From Baffinella frigidus (Eukaryota > Cryptophyceae > Cryptomonadales > Baffinellaceae), in contig MU646496.1 in assembly GCA_026770585.1 (NCBI GenBank), forward strand, positions 653-11,679: a stretch of 11,027 nucleotides of DNA, in the 5' to 3' direction. Each line of letters starts with the position of its first letter. Positions within the stretch are counted from its first letter, which is position 1. The position numbers and the translations under genes are program-made. The notes under the pieces are model-generated. The model had not been told where the DNA came from. It was given only the letters and a program-made list of their open reading frames with translations, and ran no database searches. This document shows positions 1 to 8,577 of this stretch, in pieces.

Positions 1-90
1 AACCCCAAACCATAAACCCCAAACCCCAAACCCCAAACCCCAAACCCCAAACCCCAAACCCCAAACCCCAAACCCCAAACCTTGAAGCAG
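1..90 (+). repeat. Telomere-like heptamer intron tract (CCCCAAA)n
   Basis: Near-perfect AACCCCA units up to the acceptor at 84-90. Interpreted as the 3' part of an intron in front of exon 91-348. Confidence 0.85.
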
Positions 91-348
91 CACACAAGAC
101 GTGATCTCCAAGCTCAAAGGCCAAGCCTCCACGTCCGGCGCATGGCCGCAGACCCTCACCCCCGGATGGGACAAGAAGTATCGCCACGAGCGGCCCTGCC
201 TGTGCGGCTTCGAGCGGATGGCGAAGGGGCTCGCGAAGCTGGAGCTTGTTGGGAGTGGGCGGAAGGCGCCTGGGCAGGGCATGAGCCCGATGGGCAGTAG
301 CTCCATGTCGGGGGGGGGGGGCATGTGGGAGGAGCGCGTCTACGATCG
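91..348 (+). CDS. Exon of an unrecognised protein, or an upstream exon of the ABCA gene
   Basis: Open from an acceptor (GAAGCAG at 84-90) that follows pure heptamer repeat. The reading is TQDVISKLKGQAS, then GWDKKYRHERPCLCGFERMA, then a Gly/Ser/Met-rich stretch and WEERVYDR. It can end in two ways. Read through, it stops at TAA 374-376, but those last codons lie inside an inverted-repeat element that starts at 353. Alternatively it is spliced at the GTACTA donor at 349, leaving two bases. That phase fits exon 1623, which needs two, and would make it an earlier exon of the transporter. I do not recognise a domain. The base composition is GC-rich and coding-like, unlike its surroundings. Confidence 0.6.
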
Positions 349-352
349 GTAC

Positions 353-536
353 TACCAACCCTCAGGGAAGGGCTAAAACGTCGGTGTTCGGCCTTTTTTA
401 AGTTCGATTTTCGACCTTTTTCCAAAAGTTGATTTTGTACCAAGAACGTTAACACAGCGGGGTAATTTTCGTCCCCTCTGCAAGGTGAATTTGAGGTCTG
501 AAAATCGACGATTTGGTCTTTCCGTGAGGGTTGGTG
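353..536. mobile_element. MITE-like inverted-repeat element, family A copy 1
   Basis: 184 bp with imperfect terminal inverted repeats of about 40 bp (left TACCAACCCTCAGGGAAGG, right end the complement of CACCAACCCTCACGGAAAG). It is flanked on both sides by GTAC (349-352 and 537-540), a plausible 4-bp target duplication. The left repeat contains the TAA that would end the exon at 91. It has no coding capacity, so it would be non-autonomous. Confidence 0.75.
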
Positions 537-775
537 GTACGATCTACACTCCCACACGAGAACGCTAGAGCACCCTATTCACATGTGGGGGGTTAGGCTT
601 CGTACCCGCCACGGGCATAATTGGTCTTGATGTGATCTGAAAGGAAGCATGGCCTTTCTACAGAACAGGTTCCGGTGTCCGCCTTTGTTGAGACCTCAAA
701 GAACCTAACGGACCCAACGGACATGTGCCTGAGCTGGACGAGGTCAGGCACGAGGTTGGTCACCCCCTCGGCCGA

Positions 776-829
776 GGGTTTAGGGTTTAGGGTTTAGGGT
801 TTAGGGTTTAGAATTTAGGGTTGCTAACC
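776..829 (-). repeat. TTTAGGG block, opposite orientation to the gene introns
   Basis: Five to six TTTAGGG units on the + strand, ending in a degenerate GAATTTAGGG. Every long tract inside the transporter introns is C-rich on the + strand, so this block is inverted relative to them. Confidence 0.85.
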
Positions 830-857
830 CGTGGGGCAAGCTCGTCTGCGATCGGTG

Positions 858-1025
858 AGATCTAATCTCGCCCAGTATTCATAATGAATACGATTTTGGT
901 GTATATTAGGGGCAGAAATAAGTCAGTCGTCCATCTAGACTTTATCTAGAGCCTTAAGAGACACCAAAATCAGATCGGAGATCCCCGAAATCGTATTCAT
1001 TGCGAAAACTCGCCCGGATAGATCT
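858..1025. mobile_element. Inverted-repeat element, family C
   Basis: 168 bp bounded by AGATCT at both ends. The arms share CTCGCCC, AATGAATACGATTT and TTTTGGTGT in inverted order, giving an imperfect foldback of roughly 45-60 bp per arm. No open frame. Confidence 0.65.
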
Positions 1026-1361
1026 GGGCGAGGCGACGGCCAAGGAGTCAGCGTGTCGGGGTTCAGGGTTTAGGGTTCAGGTTCGGGGTTTCGGGTTTCG
1101 GGCCGCTCAGGCGGCTACGGTGACCACTCAGCCCCGGATATCCGGGGTAACGTGACCATTTCCCGGTACAACCCGGAGAAAAGGATCCAATCCCGGTTCA
1201 AAAGTGGACCCTGTAGTCTTCTGCGTGGACCCTATCTCTTAAGTAGCGAGGCAGTCAAATTTGACCCCCAAGAGGCCCTAGGCAGGTCCTAGGGCCCTAC
1301 CGTAGGGCGTATGAGCCTACTCGCCACTTAAGGGACACCTAACCGCGCACCCCGAACGCAG

Positions 1362-1420
1362 ACCTCCGAAGTTCCCCGGAACAACCCCCGCCGGCGTGTC
1401 GAGCCTGGTCCCGTTCGGTG
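1362..1420 (+). pseudogene. Echo of the start of exon 1623-2103
   Basis: The block ACCGCGCACCCCGAACGCAG recurs before this segment and before 1623. The following bases read PPKFPGTTPAGVSSLVPFG, against PPKFPGTTPSGVSTLVPFG in the downstream exon. After that the two diverge and this copy reaches TAG at 1444-1446. Several of the differences are synonymous (for example CCG/CCC and GGT/GGA). It is either a decayed duplicate or a dead alternative exon. Confidence 0.7.
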
Positions 1421-1622
1421 TTGTCATTCCAGTACAAATCGTTTAGATGGGCTGCATCAGTGAAGACCTCGATGGCTGGGTTGGGGGTGTGGGGTTCAGG
1501 TGTTGTCACGTCCCCCGCCCTCCTCCCTCCGCGCCCCCGACCACCCACATGCGGCCCTGCGAACAAGAGCCCCCAACCACTTAGCTCCCAACCACTTAGC
1601 TAACCGCGCACCCCGAACGCAG

Positions 1623-2103
1623 GCCCCCGAAGTTCCCCGGAACAACCCCCTCTGGCGTGTCGACTTTGGTCCCCTTCGGATCCCCAGGAGTCTCCGTGGT
1701 CTCTTCGGAACTCGCTGCGGAGAACCAGCTGTACTCGCAGTGGTTGAGATACGACGCCGCGCAGCTCGATCGTGGATTTGAGCCGGCTCAGGAAGGGAGC
1801 ACGTGGTGGGCGAAGAGTGAGGGGGATCGGTACAAGAGCTGCGAGTGTCGCGACCGACGGACGGAAGCGGCATGCACGCAGGATTGTGACCAGTTTGACT
1901 GGGAATGCATGGATTACGACACGCAGACGTGTGACTGCTTCGACGTATACTACGAGCTGTCCTTCGAGAATTCTACAGAGGGGAAGTGGGTTACAGCTTC
2001 TGGGAGGGGGCGGCCGGAATCCATGGGGAAGCAGTGGTATGCCGCGCAGTGTAATGATCGGGGTGGGTACTTTGAGGAAGCGCACATGAATCTCGTGACA
2101 CAG
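1623..2103 (+). CDS. ABCA ectodomain exon, cysteine-rich
   Basis: The 160-codon open frame starts after an acceptor (GAACGCAG, 1615-1622) and ends at a strong donor, ACACAG/GTAGTGAG, at 2103/2104. An alternative acceptor (CCCCAG ending at 1687) is also possible but enters in a different phase. The protein begins PPKFPGTTPSGVSTLVPFG. It has seven cysteines clustered in about 35 residues (CECRDRR, ACTQDCDQ, WECMDY, TCDCFD), an eighth further on, and an NST glycosylation site. This suggests a disulfide-bonded extracellular or luminal domain. The phase-0 exit matches the next exon at 2980. The frame runs on to a stop near 2271, but that tail is inside a small mobile element and is unlikely to be coding. 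The family was assigned from downstream exons, not from this domain, which I do not recognise on its own. Confidence 0.7.
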
Positions 2104-2881
2104 GTAGTGAGCCCCTCTTCTTCCACCAACCCTCACGGGAGGACCAAATCAACGATTGCCGACCTTTTGTGCAAAGCATTTTTAAAACTCCAAAAACCTG
2201 AGAACGCAGCTTTTATCATAAAATCTTCAGGGTCGGATCCGACCCCGACGCCCCCTAAATCCGAGGTCTGAAAAACGACGATTTGGTCTTTCCGTGAGGG
2301 TTGGTGGTTATCCGCGTGTTATGAGCCTTTCTTCTTGTCCGCGTGTCCAGTGTCTTGTCCAAGCCTTTTTTTTCACGCCATTTTTCACGCCTGAAAAACG
2401 AACAGCCGTTTCAGCACCCTGTTTTGAAAGTCAACTCACCCACAAATCCGTCAACTTTGTCCAGATTTCGGATACATAATAGAAAGACGCACTCAACGTG
2501 TTGCATAGGTCATCGTGGCGTGGCGCCCTTATCCGGGGAAACCTATTTTCCTTGCATTTGATGTCCACGAAAATTACCACACAAATTCTTTAATATTACT
2601 AATAAGAATGAATGGTGTAGTAATTTTCGTTGCCATCAGATGAAAGAAAAAGAGGTTTCCCCGGATAATTCCAGTGTCGTGTCCTGGCACCTGGTTGCTG
2701 GCACGTCCGGAGTCGTGTCCAGTGTCAGTCGTGACTGACACGTGCGGAGTCGTCTGTGTGGCTGCCTCTCTCTCTCTCGCTCTCTCTCTCGCTCTCGCTC
2801 TCGCTCTCTCTCTCTTTCACGCACTCTCTCTCTCGCTCTCTCGCTCTCGCGCTCTCTCGCGCGCGCTCTCTCTCTCTCTGG

Positions 2882-2912
<31 letters not shown>

Positions 2913-5900
2913 GCTCTCTCTCTCTCTTACGCGCTCTCTCTCTCTCACTCACTTTCTCACTCTCTCTCTGTCCTGGCAGGACTGCTCCGCGATCAAAGGC
3001 ACGATCCAAATGCTGGAGATGCTGACAAACCTCTCGAAGATCGAGTTTTCGTGCATCTCTGCCAAGAGCACGAGCGTGCCGACCCACGCCGATCTCCAGG
3101 CTCAGACATTCGCTGGGTGAAACCCTAAACCCTAAACCCCAAACCCAAAACCTTGGAATCCTGAAACCTGAACCCATGCCGATCTCCAGGCGAAAGACCT
3201 TTGCTGGGTTACACCCTAAACCCTGCGCCCTGAATCCTGCATCCTAAGCGAAAAGCACGAGATTGCCAACCCATGCCGATCTCCTGGCGAAGACATTCGC
3301 TGGGTGAAACCCTCAACTCTAAACCCTAAACCTTAAAATCCTGAAACCTGAACCCTAAAGATCTCCAGACGCAGACCTTTGCTGGGTAACACCCTAAACC
3401 CTGAACCCTAAACCCTAAACCCTAAACCCTAAACCCTAAACCATAAACCCTAAACCCTAAACCCTAAACCCTAAACCCTAAACCCCTACACCCTGCGCCT
3501 TGAACCCTGCACCCTCAACCCGACACCATACACCTTAAACCCTACACCCCAAACCCGAAACCCTGAACCCTGCACCCTAAACCCTAAACCCACAAATCTG
3601 AACCCTAGATTCGTCCATAAACTCTAACCTCTAAACTCTAAAACCTAAACCCTAGATCTTAAACCCTCAACCCCAAACCAGGTTTTTTAAGCTCACGGAA
3701 GAGCCGATAGCATTGGATCAGGTAACCCCCAAACCCCAAACCCTAAACCCTAAACCCTAAACCCTAAACCCTAAACCCCGATCCCTAATCCCTAAACCCT
3801 AAACCCTAATTCCTAAACTCTAAACCCTAAACCCTAGACCCTAAACCCTAAACCCTAAAACAATAAAACCCTAAACCCTAAAGCCTTAACCCTAAACCCT
3901 TAACCCGAAACCCTCAAACCCAAACCCCAAACCCCAAACCCCAAACCCCAAACCCCAAACCCTAAACCTTATAACCTAAACCCTAAACCCTCAAGCAGGG
4001 CCTCCCCGGGTTGGTAACAGCACTCGACTTTGGCGAGACCTCCGGAGACAACCTCAAGTTGACGGTCATGCACAACGCTTCCAGGTTTCGGGTTTCGGGT
4101 TAGGTAGACTAATTCGGGAAGTCTTCTACTTAGCAGCGGCCGAGTTCCTTTCCCCCCTTGATATCCGGGGGAAATGCGGTTAGAATCCAATGCAATGGAT
4201 ACGATTCTAGTACAGATCGTTTCGATGGACTGTATCCGTGAAGTCCCAGTGGCTGCTCAGTGGAGTACCACTACTGAACCTCCCTCGCGTGCCTTTCGAT
4301 TTTGTCGGGAAAACTTCTGGAGACAACCTCAAGTTGACACTCATGCTCAACGCTTCCAGGTTTCGGGTTTCGGGTTTCGGGTTTCGGGTTTAGGTAGACT
4401 AATCCGGGAAGGTTTAGTACCGCTACTGAACCTCCCTGGCGTGTCTTTCGATTTTGCCCGGAAGACTTCAACACTGGTTGTTGACACTAAACACTTCACC
4501 CTCACCCCTCCAAACTAAAACCAAAAACCTAAACCCTGAACCCTAAACCCTGAACACTCAATCAGAAACCCTAAACCTAAACCCTAAACCCTAAAACCTA
4601 ACCCCTAAACCCTAAACCCTAAAACCTAACCCCTAAACCCTAAACCCTCAACACCAAAACCTTAAACCCTAAACCCTAAACCCTAAACCCTAAACCCTGA
4701 ACCCTAAGCCCTAAACCCTAAACCCTAAACCCCAAACCCTAAACCCTAAACCCCAAACCCTGAACCCTAACCCCTTAACCCTCAACCCTCAACACCAAAC
4801 CCTGAACCCTAACCCCTTAACCCTCAGCCCTCAACACTAAACCCCAAACCCCAAACCCTAAACCCTAAACCCCAAACCCGAAACCCCTCAACAGGTACGA
4901 AAAGGCGGTGCCTCCCGAGCGGATCCAGGCGAACCTGAACCATATGCAGTGCCAGCAACCCGACGGAACATGACAAGGCAGTCACCTCGGACAGTTGGCT
5001 TCGGCGTCCGCGTGACCGGTCACGCGGGCGCTCAAACCCGAAACCCCTCAACAGGTACGAAAAGGCGGTGCCTCCCGAGCGGATCCTGGCGAACCTGAAC
5101 CACGTCCTGAAAGCTTTCGTGGCCGAGCGCGCGGGCGCCTCCGTCAATGTTACCCCCCCAACCCTAAACCCTAAAACCTGAATTCTGAACTATGAACCCT
5201 GATCCCTGAAACCTGAACCCAGAACCCAGAAACCATAAACCCTAAAACCTGAATTCTGAACCTTCAACCCTCAACCCTCCACCCTAAACCCTCAACCCTA
5301 AACCCTGAACCCTGAACCCTGAACCCTGCACCCTGAACCCTGAACCCTGAACCCTGAACCCTAATCCCCAAACCCTAAACCCTAATCCCCAAACCCTGAA
5401 CCCCAATCCCTGAAGCCTAAAACCTGAACCCTGAACCATCATCCCCAACTCCTAACCCCTAAACCCCAACCCCTAACCCCCAAACCCTGAACCAGGTGGG
5501 GCCACCGATGTTCGTAGGGGTGAAGGACTTCCCGAACATAGCACCCTGGGGGTCGCCGATAGATGTCGGGAGCAGCGTCGGCGCGTTTCTCATCACGTCC
5601 GAAAACCCTACTCCCCAAGCCCCAAACCCCACACCCCAAACCCCGAACACCGAACACCGAACACCGAACACTGAACCCCAAACCCCAAACCCCAAACCCC
5701 GAACCCCGAACCCCAAACCCCAACCTCCGATCCGTTGACGCTAAAGTCTAGCCCCTGAACCATGAACACTGCACACTGAATCCTGAACCATGAACCATGA
5801 ACCATGAACCATGAACCATGAACCATGAACCATACACCACAATCATAAAACATAAACCCTAACCCCCAACTCATCAACCCTAAACCATCAAAACCAAAGC

Positions 5901-8534
5901 CTCAACCCTAAACCCTGAACCAGGTTTGTGTTTCTGATCCTGTTCCGATAGATCGAACCATGAACCATGAACCATGAACCCTGAACCCCAACCCCCAACT
6001 CATCAACCCTAAACCCTAAACCCTAAACCATAAACCATAAATCATAAATCATAAATCATAAACCCTCAACCCTCAACCAGGTTTGTGTTTCTGATCCTGT
6101 TCCCATCGATCGTGGTCACATTCGTCCAAGAGAAGGTCATAAACCCAAAACCCAAAACCCTAATCCCGTCACTCTTCACCCTAATCCCTTTACCCCAAAC
6201 CCTACGCCTTGAACCCTAATCCCTTCACCTTGAACCCTAATCCCTTCGCCTTGAACCCTAATCCCTTCACCCTGAACCCTAAATCCTACGCCCGGAACCC
6301 TAATCCCTTCACCCCAAACCCCAAACCCTACGCCCTGAACCCTAATCCCTTCACCCTTCACCCTAAATCCTACGCACTGAACCCTAATCCCTTCACCTCT
6401 AAACCCAAAGCCCTGAACCCTGGTTCTAACCCCTGATCCCTAATCCATGAACCCTAAACCCCAAACACCAAACCGTAATGCGCGTGGCCGGGCGCAGGTT
6501 TCGAACATCAGAATCATGATGAAGATGATGGGGCTGGACACGCGGGCCTACTTCAGCATCACCTACCTCTTCTGGCTCGCGATGTCGGTTGCTTTCTTCA
6601 TGATCTTCCTCCTGGTGCGAAACCCTGCACCCTACACCCTACACATTACACCCTACACTCTGCACCCTACACCCTGCACCCTACACCCTGCACCCTGCAC
6701 CCTACACCCTACACCCTACACCCTACACCCTACACCCTGCACCATACAACGTAAACCATAGAACATAGACCATAAACCATAAACCATTAAGCATAAACTC
6801 AAAATTCCTCAACCCTCAACCCCAAATTCTCAACCCTCAACCCTCAACCCTAAATTCTGAACCCTGAACCCTGAACCCGAAACCCGAAACCCGAAACCCG
6901 AAACCCGAAACCCTAAACCCTAAACCCTACACCCTAAATCAGATTGTCAACGTGTCGCAGCTGGGGTCCGGGTAAACCCGAAACCCGAAACCCGGAAACT
7001 GAAAACCCAAAACCCGAAACACAAAACCGAAACTCGAAACCCAAAACCCGAAACCCAAAAACTGAAAACCGAAAACCGAAAACCGAAAAACCGAAACCCG
7101 AAACCCGAAAATCGAAAATCGAAACCCGAAACCCGAAACCTGAAACCCGAAACCCGAAACCTGAAACCCAAAACCCCAAACCACTTTAATAATGGTGTGG
7201 TACAAACATGCAATCCATGGTACCGACCCTGATCCGCAGTTATGTCCCTTTGCTAGGAAGGTAGATATAAGGCTGCCCGGAAAAGGGAATTCATGGCGCG
7301 AGGCCGGTCCACTAAAATCATCTGAGCTATGATGAGGTGGATCCGGACCAGTTGGTCGTCAAGAAAGATCTCTCTCGCTGCACCTTTGCCACCCTCTGAA
7401 AACCGCAGTGCCACGCCAGGGCACACTCGCTGTTTTCACCTCGCAGCGGTTTGCATTCCTGGTACAAATCAGTATGTCCTCTGCATTTCTCAGTCCAAGA
7501 ATGGAAACGTTGTGAAACCGCGCGTTTCGGGCCTGGTGTGCTTTAAAGCATTGCGTGAGTAGCCACGCCAGGTCATTATTCAGAATTTCAGATACAAGTC
7601 TTGTTGAAAAATTTGTACCCGGGTCCGAAATTCGGGGTAACAAATCGGACGTGGAAAGGACGAGGAGCTGCCTCTCACGTGGGACTAAACACTAATTTAG
7701 TACCAGGAAATGAAACTTTGCGTCCTGAAATTCCGACTAATGACCTGCCGTGGTGATGTGGACTGTATTTGTAATTTAAGGGCCCGTACTACACAGCGGA
7801 CTTCGAAGGGATTTTGAATGATCCCTAAGCGATAAGACCTAGGACCCTACGGAAGGCAATCCGTTGGGACATAGGGGGGGTTCCTATGGATAAGGTAACG
7901 GAAACACGGGCTCTCAGAGCCCGAAAATCCCTTCGAAGCCCGCTGTGTGGTGTGAAAGACACTTGTATTAAAATCAGCTGATTCTGACCTGATGTGGATC
8001 CGCGTTTATAACCTGATGTAGATCCGTGGTCCGCTGCCGAGCGAGGACGGGACATAATGTTCAAGGGTTTTAAAATTTAGACCTGAATCCTTAGGAAATG
8101 GACTTTTAAAATGAAAAAGCTGAGACCGGATTTCCGGTCTCGGCTTTTATTCCTGTGCGGTGTTGGCTCGACCGCGGCTAACCTGATGTGGATCCGGGGC
8201 TCTAGCCTGATGTGAATCCGCGTTTTTTCTTCTTCTTCTTTATTACACTGCCAGGGCGCAACTTTTGTATTAGTCAACTCACCTGCGAATGTGAAGTAAA
8301 GAAGTACACATTACGGGTACCTCGTTTCTAAGTTGACAGATTTTGTGGGTGAATTGACTTTTACAAAATATCCGGCCTGGCAATGTATTACTCTCGATAC
8401 AGGTCCTAAATGAGGCCCTTGAGCCTTGAGTTGGGTGGTCCGCGGTGCTAACCTCATGTCGATCCGGGGGTAGGTACCGGATCGGGATGTTCGCGCACGT
8501 CAACTTCGGTACCCCTCCCCCCCCACACACACCC

Positions 8535-8577
<43 letters not shown>

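Larger units (their letters stand above)
377..1361. other. Non-coding stretch with mobile elements and G-rich telomere-like blocks
   Basis: It contains the rest of element 353-536, a 240-bp unique segment, TTTAGGG repeats at about 776-829, element 858-1025, a degenerate TTTAGGG/TTTCGGG block at 1062-1103, a 16-bp palindrome CCCCGGATATCCGGGG at 1132-1147, and an inverted pair GGCCCTAGG/CCTAGGGCC near 1273-1296. No promoter or polyadenylation signal is convincing. If exon 91-348 splices to 1623 this whole stretch is intron, otherwise it is intergenic. Confidence 0.6.
3117..3998 (+). repeat. Heptamer-repeat introns around mini-exon 3682
   Basis: CCCTAAA dominates, with CCCTGAA, CCCTGCA and CCCCAAA variants. 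The purest runs are 3393-3485, 3735-3780 and 3920-3960. The tract abuts the donor at 3117 and the acceptors at 3681 and 3998 with no other intron sequence apart from the exon echoes. Confidence 0.9.

Noticed and set aside
669-775. Possible extra exon (VPVSAFVETSKNLTDPTDMC)
   Set aside because: Open and preceded by an acceptor-like ACAG, but the phase does not fit the exons at 348 or 1623 and no family likeness is seen. It could be real if 91-348 is a separate gene.
1496-2136. Minus-strand frames opposite exon 1623-2103
   Set aside because: Shadow frames. The + strand frame has splice sites, phase agreement and a plausible ectodomain composition.
2636-3177. Long open frames on both strands through the CT/CA tract
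   Set aside because: Low-complexity Ser/Leu or Glu/Arg translations of a microsatellite. Only the segment from 2980 has coding character.
5439-7213. Many open frames on the minus strand rich in Gly, Phe, Val
   Set aside because: They are translations of the heptamer and CCCGAAA repeats, stop-free because of the repeat's composition.
7329-7643. Open frames on both strands in the unique block
   Set aside because: Under 100 residues, no recognisable motif, and no splice or start context.
8115-8148. Rho-independent terminator
   Set aside because: It has the right shape, but the sequence is eukaryotic and no gene ends there.
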